Shown: positions 43,605 to 55,675, counted from the first letter of the stretch. The stretch is DNA of 64,000 bases from Siderastrea siderea (GCA_964030785.1 OZ034971.1:39760804-39824803), one strand, 5' to 3'. Made by a program: numbers and translations. The notes: generated by a model from the sequence alone, not told the origin.

Positions 43605-44945
43605 TCTCTACCGAGAATTCCCAAGTTGTTCCAGCCATCGGTGGCTTGCCCACGTTGCCAGTACCCAAATGATGAAGGATTTCGCTTTTGCCAGAGTTGT
43701 GGTTACAACAGGAAGACAGTTGTATTGGACAAGGATGATGCCTTGAAACTTAAACATAAGGTGGATGAAGAACAGATTGCAGCGCGAGTTAAAGAGTTGA
43801 TTCAAACACGTAACACAACTCGATATGCGAAGCAGAAGACAGCCTTGGAGATGGAGTTTTCTCGGTTCCTGTTATCTTTATCGTGTCAGAAAACTTTAAG
43901 TTCAGCTTTACCGTGTGATGTCGTGGCAGTTCTAGTGTGGAAGGATCAGGATGGAAGAACTTTGGTTCATAATCCAAGTTGTGAGTTTGTTTTACAGCGT
44001 AAGCGAAGTCAATGTGCTTGTCCCAAACGGCTTGCGTTTGGTACGGTAGACTCCTTAATAGGAAAACTTAGAGCAATTTTTATCCAGCACGGTAGGGGAG
44101 CAGAATGGCACTCTGTATTAGGTGTAGGTAACCCTGCTTCTTCTAGGTCAGTGAAGGATTATTTGGCTAATGTTCGTGAGGAGCAGTTGAGGGCACGAAT
44201 TACCCCACGCCAAGCAGATCCGGTTCTGCTTTCAGATGTTGAGATCCTTTCACGGCATATTCAGTCAAAATTAAGAAATCCTACTTTAGATCCTATTCAG
44301 GTTTTTGTGTTAGCCAGAGATCAAGCTTTCTTTAAGGCTCTGTTTTTCTCGGCGGATCGGTCAGCCGACCTGTTAGGTATCTCCACTCCGACAATTTTGC
44401 GCTTTCCAGATAATTCTGGATTTTTGTTTAATCATGTATGGACAAAAATGTTACGGTCCGGAGACGCCAACGTTTTTGCATTCAAGAGGGGTTCAAATAA
44501 GATCGTTTGCCCAGTCTGGGGTATTGAGTTATATTTCAAGATTTGTAGACTGTTAAACATTCGGCTGTCTTCAGGTTATTTATTTCGCTACGTGTCTAAA
44601 AAAGGTACGGTAACGTCTTGCGCGTTAGACCCTTCTGCGGCTCAGGCTAGGTTGGACACTTACGTGAAACAGTTGCAGGGGAGTCTTTCGAGCACGCGTT
44701 TCACTCTACATGGTTTTAGAAGTGGTGCCGCTATTTCAATGGCACTTGCAGATGTCTCTCTTAATGACATAATGGATCATGTAGGCTGGAAGTCTAGCAA
44801 GACGGCCCTTCATTATATTAAGTTGAAACAGGTTCTGAATCCAGCAGGTCCAGCGGCAAAGTTAGCGGATTTAGATAAGGACACGGGTAAACACTATAAG
44901 GTAACCAATGAATTGACAGGTTTTGTCACTGCGTTTCCGGAATAA
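43605..44945 (+). CDS. DIRS tyrosine recombinase
   Basis: Integrates the element by strand exchange through a covalent tyrosine. The frame is open from the acceptor TTTGACTTCAG|TCT (43604/43605). An in-frame TGA at 43596-43598 sits inside the pyrimidine tract, and no ATG precedes the conserved region, which argues for splicing. An N-terminal zinc ribbon, CPRCQYPNDEGFRFCQSCGY, has Cys 8, 11, 22 and 25 counted from 43626. The catalytic set is Arg near SADRSADLLGIS, HGFRSG (His 362, Arg 365), DHVGW (His 385, Trp 388) and the nucleophile Tyr 397 in KTALHYIKL. The frame is intact to TAA at 44943-44945. Confidence 0.92.
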   Translation, partial: SLPRIPKLFQPSVACPRCQYPNDEGFRFCQSCGYNRKTVVLDKDDALKLKHKVDEEQIAARVKELIQTRNTTRYAKQKTALEMEFSRFLLSLSCQKTLSSALPCDVVAVLVWKDQDGRTLVHNPSCEFVLQRKRSQCACPKRLAFGTVDSLIGKLRAIFIQHGRGAEWHSVLGVGNPASSRSVKDYLANVREEQLRARITPRQADPVLLSDVEILSRHIQSKLRNPTLDPIQVFVLARDQAFFKALFFSADRSADLLGISTPTILRFPDNSGFLFNHVWTKMLRSGDANVFAFKRGSNKIVCPVWGIELYFKICRLLNIRLSSGYLFRYVSKKGTVTSCALDPSAAQARLDTYVKQLQGSLSSTRFTLHGFRSGAAISMALADVSLNDIMDHVGWKSSKTALHYIKLKQVLNPAGPAAKLADLDKDTGKHYKVTNELTGFVTAFPE

Positions 44946-45786
44946 ATTGTCAGTTCAAAGTGCAGTGCCTTTAACATTGTCAAGTTAGTTTAGAGTGTTA
45001 TATATGTTTAGAGATATTTAGGATAAGGTTTGGAGAGGTAATAAGGAATAAATATAGTGTTGATGTGACAGTGGTCTGTCTTCTTGTTGGAGCGGTGCGG
45101 TGAAGGGAGGAGCTGTGCTTCCATATCTCATTAATGACAATAACCAAGGCGGAATAATACACTATGCACCTCCTTATCCAGTGGAATTTCAGAACGCCTA
45201 TTTTAAAAATTATTAGAGATTTTGCTGAATCACATTTGACATCTGTAATTGGTTCTGCCGCACGAATTTCACACTTTGGGTTCTTTAATGAGATAAGTTA
45301 TCCATGTTGTAATTAGATTAGATAATTTCCGTTCTTTTGAGCTTGTAACAGTGAGACTGTAAAAAGTTAGAGTTGAGTTGTAATTTGCACTGTGACTGTA
45401 CAGAGCTGTGAACAAGAGTATTAAACGGTCAGAGAACGGGACCGTCCTTCTTGCAGTTATGTCTTTGTAAGCAAAATAATTGCTAAACAGCAGGAAAAAT
45501 GGAATAATGAACTCTTCATTATTCCTCTTCAGCCCTCAAAGAACGAAATGATTCTGATCCCAGACACCCAATTCCAGCTCATTAGTGGTCCAATAGATTT
45601 CGATTTTTTTTTTGTCATCTAAAATTTAAGTCCGCCAATAAAAATTCCCGATGTTGTTTTGTAGGGAGACCGGCGATTGCCGAAAACGTGGAAAACATAT
45701 GCAAGAGAAAAAGGATCAGTGAGGTTTGTGAAGGATCATGCGAATGGACGGGAAAGCGAACAAGACTGCCGTTTGTTGATTTTAAA

Positions 45787-46030
45787 AGTATCTTACGATA
45801 AGCTTCTGGGTTCTATTTTTCATTACTGCCATTCGGGTTGTAGCCGGTCTTGTTATTGATGTTAGGAGCATCAAAAACTCGTTAAAAACGCATGGCTTAA
45901 ATGCGATAAAGTATTGATAGCCGAAGGACAAGCTGTATTACAAGCATTTAAAACACATTGTCGTTTAGGATTTTTGCCAGGAAGTAATCTAGTAATTGTT
46001 TTAGTTTCCTTTCCTGATTAAAATTCAGAC
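45787..46030 (+). pseudogene. Possible coding remnant, frameshifted (unit B)
   Basis: Counterpart of 9950-10189 with a 4-base deletion at GATGTTAGGAGC that breaks the frame. No other evidence of function. Confidence 0.25.
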
Positions 46031-46177
46031 TGTATTAAGTGCATGCTCATTTGTCTCAAAGTTTACCAGCGCTCTGAATAACGCCTTCGAAGCAATGGCC
46101 GGATAGTCGAACAAAAAAAAAAAGATAACAAAAAAAAGTTTACGCAAACGAAGCTTTGAAAAATGTTTCGAAATTTT

Positions 46178-46358
46178 CAGGGGCGGATCCAGGGGTGTGG
46201 ATTGGGTGGCTAGGCACCCCCCTCTTTGGAGTCATTTAAGCGGCTTAAAATTAAGAAAATTAGCAAAACTATCATGGAGACCACTTCGTCACCGATTGTT
46301 CCGGTGTTGTTCTGTCAGGTGAGCCACCCCGCGTTCAAAAATCCTGGATCCGCCACTG
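46178..46358. mobile_element. 181-bp hAT-like MITE, unit B copy
   Basis: Same insertion as 10339-10519: ends CAGGGGCGGATCCAGG and CCTGGATCCGCCACTG, ATTTT flanks. Confidence 0.85.
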
Positions 46359-46467
46359 ATTTTCAATAGGAATGTCAAACCTTCCGGCTGTATCGGTATT
46401 AACTTAAGAATACGAAATCCAGGTGAAAGTTCTTGAGCGAAGTGAATATACTTTGGGGACAAAACTT

Positions 46468-46997
46468 CAGACCTGCCAACTCTCACGGTTTCACCGTGAG
46501 ACTCACGGTTTGGGGTATCAACTCACGGTCTCACGATTTGGCCTCCAAATCTCACGGTGAATCAGAAAATCTTGAAATTGCCAAACAATTCAGGTAGTAT
46601 GATGCAATATTGAAAAACCGTGTTGAAAATCGCCAAGTTTGTCACATCTAATGTTTGAGGGAAAGCTGGGTACAATTCCGACCTCATTCCCGTGAAACCA
46701 TAGGTCAATATAGGTGTGCTTGGGTCTCTGGGGAAGCTAGAGCTGTGAATAGTTAACTCAAACTGGCGTCTCGCGTCGACAGCAAAACAGAAACTGACTT
46801 CAAAAAAAAAACGGCAAAAGAATACAATAGGGAGCACAAATAAGGTAAAGAATACCTTGAAACAAGAAATCTACCAATTTTATTTTCATTTTACACATAT
46901 TTTGGAAATCTCCAGGTTTGAGGTCCCAATCTCCAGGTTTTTCTGGGCTTTTTTGCAAGGTCTCCAGATTTGCACGTTTTGGAGGTTGGCAGGTCTG
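46468..46997. mobile_element. 530-bp element with CAGACCTGCCAAC ends, unit B only
   Basis: Perfect 13-bp inverted ends CAGACCTGCCAAC, with AAACTT at 46462-46467 and 46998-47003. Unit A has the uninterrupted site near 10624-10632. CAG-starting ends suggest a hAT-like element with a short duplication. The left subterminal zone repeats CTCACGGT five times or more; the right repeats TCTCCAGGTTT. A minus-strand frame of 91 codons (46562-46837) may be a fragment of captured sequence; no domain recognised. Confidence 0.85.
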
Positions 46998-47003
46998 AAA
47001 CTT

Positions 47004-48420
47004 ATTGACTTCTTATAGTCTTCTGACGACTTTTATAAAAAAAAATGTTTTGTAGATTTACCTCCGTATGCGCATTCCATAATAAGGTTTGTTTACTTTA
47101 ACTAGTTTGCCATTAAATAATCGCCTTAGCTTTCTATGCAGTACACACCCAACACGGTGGAAAGATAGTGATGAGACGTCGCATTGCCAATAGTATGTGA
47201 AAAATCTGTTGGCTATTTGTCGTTATTCTTTCTCCTTCCAAGCCAAAATGGAAATATTTTATAGTTTGTTATTTAAAATATACTAATCCACCAAAGAGGA
47301 GGTGTAGCAGTTTGCTTCGTTGTCATTGTCGCTTTTCTGTATATTTTTACGGACTTTGGATGGCAAAAGGAGTACTCTTCGGCACAGTGGTTACGGATAC
47401 CACATGGAACTAACTAAACATGCTAAAGGAACTACGTTTCAAACGAAATTACTGACCGTAGTGCAAATGTACTTCACACCGTCAAACAGGGAAAATATTC
47501 GCTGACGTCAAGACCCGGGCATCAAACGTGTACCTTATTGGATTAAAGACGGTTCTACAGCAGCTATACTTTGCATAACAACTGCTTTAGTTAATAGAGT
47601 GTGTATTCAATATAATTGACGTCGCCATCTTAGTCCGACCCGTGTCTGTGTGAGTTGGTAGGCAACTTTCCTTGCTTTGGTTTCTCAGTCAGTCCGACTG
47701 CAAGCTTGTGAACTATGAAAGAAATAAATGTAAGCAATTAAAAATGCTCCAAAAATGGGGATTTACGAAACGCAGTCCAATGCATGGAGATTTTTTCAAA
47801 ATAAAGATTTTGTCGTTTACAAGCCTGTGCGCGGCAGAATTTTTTGTCAAGATTCGCCTTCCATTCTCATGTAAACGATTGAAAACAAAGGTCTTGGAAA
47901 ACAATGAGTTCAACAATAAACAAGTCACTCCGTTTAAAGTAGCTTTTCGAATGGAAGAAAGAAAACGATTCACAACGGAAAGAGGTGGAAGGGCCTTTTA
48001 AGATTTAAAAATCTTGTGATAAAATCCCGAGGTGTGGTTGCATTGAATTCTATTGAACAACTGTAAGATACCAGTTGCATTACCAGTTCTTTTTTCATAC
48101 TGCAGCTCTTTTTCCATGACTTCACAAAACACTCTTTCCTTGAACCTTTCCTGATTTTTGAGCTTGAACACACGCGGACCATTCACCTAACGCACCTGCA
48201 TGTATTCATCCTCTCCACGAGTTCTTCTCTTCTATAAGTGCCGAGTGGACTCACCCTCGCTTTCATCCCCATCTTCGCCCCACCCCCAGTTGGTTTTACT
48301 CCAATCGCATGCAACTGAATTCTGAACTAAGAATACTTTTAATAGGAAACCACTTTTCAATGTACATTTCCACTGGGATACTTAAACGCTTGCTGACATA
48401 AAAATATCTAGAATATAATT
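47004..48420. other. Shared spacer (unit B)
   Basis: Collinear with about 10633-12049. No convincing gene; overlapping short minus-strand frames near 47970-48186 as in unit A. Confidence 0.5.
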
Positions 48421-48426
48421 AATATT

Positions 48427-50550
48427 ATTAAAAACTGGACTAAGTATATTGGATTTCTAGCATTTTGATTGGCTCAACGGAGCTAGGCTATCAGCTCATA
48501 TACCTGCTGCGACCAAATATGGTCAATGAACACTCAACAACAAAGTGAGCTGAAAGTTTTTCCTCGCGAGCAACCCGGCGAGAAAAATGGACGAGAAAAA
48601 TCACTTGCCAGCAAATTTAAATTAAGCAGAAATTCCAACAACGTCACCAACAAGCATCACCAACAGCGTCGTCTAACACAAGTCAAAATTGTTTGAAGAA
48701 ACTGTGCAGAAACTGAGAAATTTAAGCATTAAGCGTTGTGTTTACAATTAATTTCTTTCATCGATCGTCACGTCGATCATTGAAATTGAACAAACGGTAG
48801 GTATTATCAGAAAGGATTTCCAATTCAAAATATCAAGACAAGACACAAAATAAAACACAATGAAATGGGGCTGGAGCATTTAATAAAAACTATCACACAT
48901 TCATGGCGAGTCGGTGCGAAAATCATGAAGCAGTCTAAACAAGTGCTAAAAAAATACAGCTGCAAACTACCAAGAAGGAAGGAAGGGGGAGATTGTTCTT
49001 CGGCTTTAACATGCAAAATCAGGACACTGGTTTACCTGCACTTGTTGTAGCTCTGTGTTCCAACAGGTCCAAATGCTCGGATAGAAATTGGATGCCATGT
49101 AAACGGAGTTGAATCGCTTTTCCAGTTGTTTGAATGTTGTTTTTACCATTCCGTCCGCAACCTCTAAACCGAGAACAACTGCATTTTGCACTTTGCGTTT
49201 AACAAACTATGATGGTGAATTCTAATGTTCCTCGCTACAGTAATCTTGCTTCTGAGCTGCATAGAAAATACCTCTTCAAGTTGAACTGTTCAAATTTGTT
49301 CTGTCTTCAGTTCGATCAAACACGCACATGATGGCTCCGTTGTGCGAACAGATTACAAACTTGTTCAGTTTCAACTCCAGCAGCTATATGGTGAAATTGT
49401 ACAGCTTCAATCCGCTTTGAACGATGATTACAACAGTGTTCAGGAAAAATCAAACATGTACCATATTTCAGAGCCAATAATTAGAAGATTTTTTCCAAAA
49501 CGTGTGCTACTTTGTTCACTTTCGAGCAGTTTTCATTGATTCAGTCAGCTTTGCAAGGAAACGCTGCAACACTTCGCAAGGTTTTGGCGCCTTTTTCGTT
49601 CAGTCATGTGATCGATTCTTGTTCCGCTTAAATTTCTTTTCTCATTTTTCCCGTTCTTTCTGATTTTTTTTTTTTTAAATAGTGGTTAAGTTTTTAATAA
49701 TACAATTATTCTACTCGGGCTTGCTGGATATCAAATGATTATAACCAACTCGGCGCTACGCGCCTCGTTGGTTATCTATTTAACAATTATCCTGCGAAAT
49801 CGCGCGGAATATCACCTGATACTTAGCCGACGAGGCCGTAGGCCGAGTTGGCTAAATCAGGGGATATTCCGCAAGATTGAGCAGGATAATTGTTTTATTA
49901 TTCAACAAATTCTCATCGACTACCATTTTCAGAACGAGAAAAACTATGGTTCTATGATGAAAACGCTAAAAGCTGGCAACACATAATGAAAATCAAAACA
50001 GAACTTCAAGAAATCGAAGTTTACTACCGTTCACTTAAAAAGACTTATTTACAAACTCATGTCTGGAAATAACAAGACAAAGTAAAAAAAATATATTGCT
50101 ACCTTACCGAGAATAAGTCCTCTTCCTGTGAATTAAAATCTTTTCAACTTTACAACTTTCCGTGAGCAAGTCTGCTGCTTAGTTCGCAATAGCATTTTCT
50201 TGGTTGAGTTCTCACTATGAAAATTCCAAGTCAACCTCTGGATATCTTTGTGAGCTGAAGCAAATACTTGTTGGCTTTTTGAGAGCATTTAATCGTGGAA
50301 AGTTTCTTCCAGGGAGTTAACATTTGCGGAGAACACTGCTAAAACTGCCTCGCTTTTCAAAATGGCCACCAAACAAGTAATATAAGAAAATCTGCTGTGC
50401 ACTTCCAAATATGGTCATTTACGTATATCGCAGGATATCTGTCGTGTAGGATGACAGATATTGAGGGCTTCCTTACCATATATGGGCATAGTGGCAATTT
50501 GTTGAATAATAACATTCGATATCCAGTGCGCCCTCGTAGAATAATTGTTA
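48427..50550. mobile_element. 2.1-kb composite insertion with nested repeats, unit B only
   Basis: AATATT flanks it at 48421-48426 and 50551-50556, and unit A has one AATATT (12050-12055). The left 1.27 kb is unique in this window. From 49703 an outer inverted pair (CAATTATTCTAC at 49703-49714, complement at 50536-50547) encloses a perfect-stem palindrome ATAACCAAC...GTTGGTTAT (49741-49775) and the second copy of the 0.74-kb hairpin-headed repeat (49779-50511). It has no clear transposase. It looks like elements inserted into elements. Confidence 0.75.
49779..50511. mobile_element. 0.74-kb hairpin-headed repeat, copy 2
   Basis: Same architecture and orientation as 38219-38961: terminal imperfect palindrome, then TTATTATTCAACAAATT mirrored by AATTTGTTGAATAATAA. 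Divergence from copy 1 is modest (scattered substitutions and small indels). Confidence 0.8.
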
Positions 50551-50556
50551 AATATT

Positions 50557-51422
50557 CTAGTTTTGTACCTCTAACGCAGTAATTATCAGTGAATTAAATC
50601 AGTATAGAAAAAGGTGCCTTAAATTTATAAATAGTAAAAGGTGCTCTAAACGATTCCAATTTGTATCTTGATCATGCTTTAAAATGTCAATATCTCAGAG
50701 ATTTTAACTTATTATTAAAAGGCCAAAACTGTTGAAGTGTGTTTGCCAATTTACCCTGTGAAAATGGTATGAGTACGCTATTACACTCGTTTGCGATAAC
50801 TTTTTTTTTACAATACGTAATTACATATAATACAAATACTCCACACTTTTCTACAACGATACAGGCTTTGTAGACTACAAGACGAAATTTACAAAAAAAT
50901 GCTTAACAATAACTTATAATACTGATTACTAAAACAATAAGTTATAATACTTAATTACAAAATAATACAATAACCTACAGCGCAAAAACATAGGTAAACG
51001 AATTGTTTGGCATAGAGCATTAGCACAGCTAACAACAAACCACCATGACAAACAGACGGACGCACACAGGAGTCACACACATACCTCCAGGTCCTCTAGC
51101 CCTATAACACAGCGGCCCAAGTTTCTGTAATTGTTCCAGATTGTTATTTGTAGATGCTACTGTTCGCAGAATAGTAAGCTTGCTTTTCAGGCGTGAGAGA
51201 AAACCTTCAAAGTCCAGGCTGCCATTGCCTACACTTGTGGTGAAAATGTGGTATTTTTCAATAATGAGCGTTTAGTTGAGCACTAGCCAGGTGTTGATTT
51301 TTTGTGCCAGCGGTACAGAATTACGCTTTCGGGCAAATTTATTTGTTCCTGAACTGGTTCCAAAACGACGAGGAATGATGACACGAAAACAACATGTAGC
51401 TTAAAGATTGGCTTTCAGAATT
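50557..51422. other. Shared spacer (unit B)
   Basis: Collinear with 12056-12822; AT-rich, no gene supported. Confidence 0.5.
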
Positions 51423-52915
51423 TCACAAGGGGCATAGGTCACTGTATTTTATACCCGCACGGAACAAGCTAACTAGATTGCGTGGGTAAGATGTTATGAA
51501 TGATTTTAAACTGGAAATTATCAACTTTGGCTCGTTCAAAATTTGAAATGGAAGTATATAGACATTTTGGATGTTGTTTGTACTGAAGCCATAATTTAAA
51601 ATCTTGCTCTCAGCTGCTGGTACAGAGTAGCTTTTGCCAAGTATGGTCGAGTAAGCTATTTTGGTGGAGGGAAGTAAGAGAGACGGTAAGAGTTCTGATG
51701 GGGCAACTCTTGAGACATCCGTTTTATGGATGTTTTCTTTCCAACTTGCGCGCGGGGATAGCATTTAGTAGGCCATAATAGACAGTGAAAGGTACTTCTA
51801 GGTCGAATTTTGCTTTAAGATTGGTTAGGGAAAGAAAATTTGAGTCTTCGTTAAATAAATTCTTGATATGAATTCTTTCCTTTTTGAGCTAGGATTTATA
51901 CATAATTGGTTTTCCAACCACGAGAATGTTACGATTGTTCCAGATTATTTGGTTCTGTGCTCAGTGCTTTTTCATCATTGGTTAAGAGCTTAAAATTTTG
52001 CCAGTAACTCAGAATGGTTCGGTAAAATTCAGGCAGGTTTTGAAGGACGCAAAAATGAATATCATACTGGCATTGAGTGAAAAACGCGAATCCACCGTAT
52101 TGGCTCAAAGCCTGTTCTGGAATTATTTTCCACGCGGCGTGGTTGTTTTCTGCAATTCTTTTAATCCAAGCTAATTTGAGTGACCGTTCCATAATTTCAA
52201 AGTCAATCAGTTTTAGTCCACCATGCTTTTTTTCGGCAATAATAGTCTTTTTCTTTATTTTGGCAGGTTTGCCATCCCAAAGGAAGTTAAAAATGATTTT
52301 GTTAATTCTCTCTACAGTATGTTTCGACATTGCCAATACAGAAGCGTTGTAAATGAGTTTGGACAAGCCTAATGTTTTCACAATGTGTATTTTTCCAATA
52401 AGAGTGAGTTTTCTTCGCTTCCCAATGTGGCTATCTTATCTTCCAAATTAAGCCGTCTTGTCACGTTCAGATTCAGAAGAAAAGTACACTCCAAGGGCGA
52501 GAACAGGATCATGTGGCCACTTGAAACCGAAGGGTTTCTCCGTACGGCTTTTCCATGTACCTAACCACATGGCTTCTGTTTTGCTGGTGTTAATTTCTAG
52601 GCCACTAACTTTTTTGAATTCTTCTAAAAGTTTTAATAATCTTGGCACTGAGTCGTAGTCACGTACCAGGACCGTGGTGTCATCCGCATATGTTGTGTGA
52701 TTTTTATTTCTTTTTGGCCTACATTAATACCAGTCCTTTGATATTCGGGTCGTTTTTTAAAGCCCTAGCGAAAAGTTCGATTCTGATAACAAAAAGGAGG
52801 CCCGCCGGGACAACCTTGCCTAACTCCTCGCTCAAGAAGAAAGAATTCGGATGCATGGCCGTTTGCGATAACTTGCTATCAGAACCAAGTTTAGCAGCGC
52901 TCGAGTGACAGAAAA
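51423..52915 (-). pseudogene. L1-like non-LTR retrotransposon remnant, unit B
   Basis: Unsplit counterpart of 12823-14207 plus 16238-16440. The minus strand reads RT (LLFVIRIELFARALKNDPN), a YADD region, LEINTSKTEAMWLG, KIIFNFLWDGKPAKIKKK and the C-terminal region. Damage differs from unit A: inserted bases in the codons before YADD (near 52690), a stop in place of the second Cys of the zinc motif (near 51427), and missing bases near 52450. A single TTA at 52724-52726 marks the empty site of the TTA-flanked transposon. Confidence 0.85.
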
Positions 52916-52976
52916 TTAAAAAAAAAAAGTTGTTAAAAAATGCAGCCCTGTTGAAGAATAGAAAAATAAATTGTCG

Positions 52977-53090
52977 TTGAGCGGTAGACATAATAGATGA
53001 TCCGGCTGGTGGCGTTTAATTCGGGGATTCCCCTAAGGCCCTCAGATGACGTAACACAATATGTGTTTCCGCTTTTCCAGGAAAAGACTA
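52977..53090. repeat. Dispersed repeat R1, second copy in unit B
   Basis: Counterpart of 16487-16595. Confidence 0.75.
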
Positions 53091-53508
53091 ATTCACATCC
53101 GTTCTGTGAAGACCGCTTTTGTAACACAAATTTTAGCAAAAAAATAATTCTAATTATTTCCATTTCACCCCTCCTGTTTCTCCAACAGAAATAAGATAAT
53201 CTTTCAAGGGAGATGCCTTAAGTTATACTTGACTGGACAATCTTGTTGTTATTGTTGCGTGACCCGGTGGCGAGCTCATCTCCCGACGAACATTGCCAAG
53301 AGCTCTCTTGACATTGCTGATTCCGAGAGACCAAGTTCACCTTTCCGAGAATTACCTTTGCAGTATTCAAAATAAAGTGGGAAATGAACAGTAAATTGCA
53401 GTTTCATTCGTCTCTACTCCATCTGAATTCCTCATCCGTGGCCTTATGCTTTGATATAAAGAAAGGCTAATCGATAATTCGACATCAAATCAACGGCCCC
53501 TAACTGAC

Positions 53509-53908
53509 TGGAGAGGGGGTACTCCCTTATATTAACTAGATATTCACACTATCTGCAGCCCCACTTTAACCTAAAGCAGGGTATATTGTAGGCTCCTGTA
53601 TAGATTTTGACCATTTTGGTCTGAATTAGGGTGTGGTTTGTGATTCTGGTCTGGAACTGGGTGTTTTTAGAAGCTACTTTTTATTATTATCTTCTCTTGA
53701 GAAGTGTTTTGATTATTATCAGAACTTTGAAGCCCTTCTCAAATATCTACGCAAACCGAAGCAGTTCCGAAATAGGGACGTCGAAATTTGGGTCAGGTCT
53801 GAAATAGGGTAGGGAAAGTAACATATTTTAATCTAAAATATGGTAAGCTAGGGTTTCAAGGGGTGTGTCCCACACTCCCACCCAAATTTTAGGGGAGTAC
53901 CTCTCCCC
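53509..53908. mobile_element. 0.4-kb MITE with GGTACTCCC ends, unit B copy
   Basis: Same insertion as 17020-17424; the left end is slightly eroded (GGAGAGGGGGTACTCCC). Confidence 0.7.
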
Positions 53909-54220
53909 GGGCCCAAAACCGACGGGTCCCGCATCCCGTGTCTGATAGAATGCTCATCCCTACTCACTTGGCTGAGTGTGAATCCCAGAGCAGGGGGGGG
54001 GGGGGACACTTGACTAATGTTTGGCTCTACGGGTGCCACTGAGGGTTTGAAACCCTGACCATGTTCAGGACAAAAAATGCTCTACAATACCTACTCTGTA
54101 AAGGACAACACCAGGCTGCATAATTTTTAGGTCCCTGTTTAGGGCAAATGACAAGATTCCCTTGTTTTAAAAGTGTTTCAAATAGCAGCAAATGTCCCTG
54201 TAAAGGAGACATATAGAGGA

Positions 54221-54356
54221 TATTACACTACGGCGCGAAGATATGAAGTTTATTTTCGAGTGGTATAAACAATATTTTATGACGAGCGCAGCATGAGTAA
54301 AATATTGTTTCTTACCATGAGTAAATAAAATTCATATCTTCAAGCTGCCGTGTTAT
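54221..54356. repeat. Imperfect palindrome, unit B copy
   Basis: Counterpart of 17709-17845 with the same nested arm pairs. Confidence 0.75.
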
Positions 54357-55675
54357 TTTCTTTTTATTACATAGACAAGTGTGTTTTTGCACAAAAAAAA
54401 AGTGTCATCAAAAGCGGGAAATAGCATCAGCGATATCCTCACTAGCGAGGGTATGGAAAATACACCACTTGAGTAGTTTCGTATGAATTTTATTTATTTT
54501 CCACTAAAACACTGTTGTCTATATAATAAAAGGGAGTGTCCCTCTGGGGGGTGTGCATTGACTGAGGTCGTAATATTTGCTGGTTTTCTCGCACTTTGGC
54601 CTACTTAGTGGGAGTTGACTGCGAAATTCACTGGTATAGATTTCAACATCCCCTGTCTAGCTGGGGTGCAGACATAAATCCCTACAACTGCCGGGCACCT
54701 TTAAGGTCCATCTAGCACCCCACCCTCATAACTGTGATTTCAATTATATCAGTTTCTTAAATAAAATTTTCAAAGACATCATACCATTCAATGCAGAGTT
54801 TCTGCCCTTGAATTGAAACAACCATTTTCGTTGTCTAAAATATTTCATTGTTATTTTTGTCCCTTCAGAAAGACAAGGAAAATCAAGGAGACACAATAAG
54901 GGGAAATTTTTAAGCTAAATGAAATACACTTTGACACTAAGTGAATGTAATCTAAATCATTCCACTTTATTGATATAACATTAACTAAAGGATTATAATT
55001 ACAAAACAGTCGTTTATGTTCACAATTAGCCTGAAGAAAAACACACAAAAAGGTTTGGGAGAATCAGAAAGCTCAGGTGAACCAATAAAATGGAAAAAGC
55101 AGTATACTCTGATATTCTCCATCCCAAACTGTCCTGTGTCTTAACATTAGACTACCAAAAATAAGAACACAAATTAAGGTACGGATATGATTATGCCATA
55201 AAAGTTTTCCATACTGGCTAAATGTAAACAATAGTTAACAACAGTACATGTTTAGGAGAACTTCAAGTGTTTGTATGTGAACCTTAAAAGGACATATGCT
55301 GAAATTCTCCCTGAGAACCTCTCATTGGGAGTTAATCAGGTCCCAGAGGTTGTAAACACAGATTCGTGAAGAACAAAATCTAACAAGTTCTCATTATGTT
55401 TAATATACTGACTGCTGAGTGTTTACACCTGACTCACTCAGTGTAATCTCAAACTAACACTAACAAAGAAGGAGAATAAATTTATTGTCATAATAACAGT
55501 GTTTTGCACAGATTAGTGCATCAATGTGTTGCAGTGAGTCTGAGAGAACTTGAATGATTCTGTGACATTTTGCTTTCATTCTCCCAAACTCTCTCCACTG
55601 CACAAATTGGCAATACACTAGAAAAATAAAAATTAAAACAATTTAAAATGACAAAATACTACTACAACAGTTTAA

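Larger units (their letters stand above)
39303..45161 (+). mobile_element. DIRS-type tyrosine-recombinase retrotransposon, unit B only
   Basis: 5.86 kb inserted at a site that is empty in unit A (9328-9335). Order: leader exon, gag, RT, RNase H, tyrosine recombinase; no LTRs and no DDE integrase. The ends are imperfect inverted repeats: TGTATATTCCGCC (39316-39328) and, complemented, TGTATTATTCCGCC (ending 45160), with GTCATTAAT shared further in. CTATGCAC is present on both sides (39295-39302 and 45162-45169) and once at the empty site. RT plus tyrosine recombinase with inverted ends identifies the DIRS order. I did not find an internal complementary region. Confidence 0.93.
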
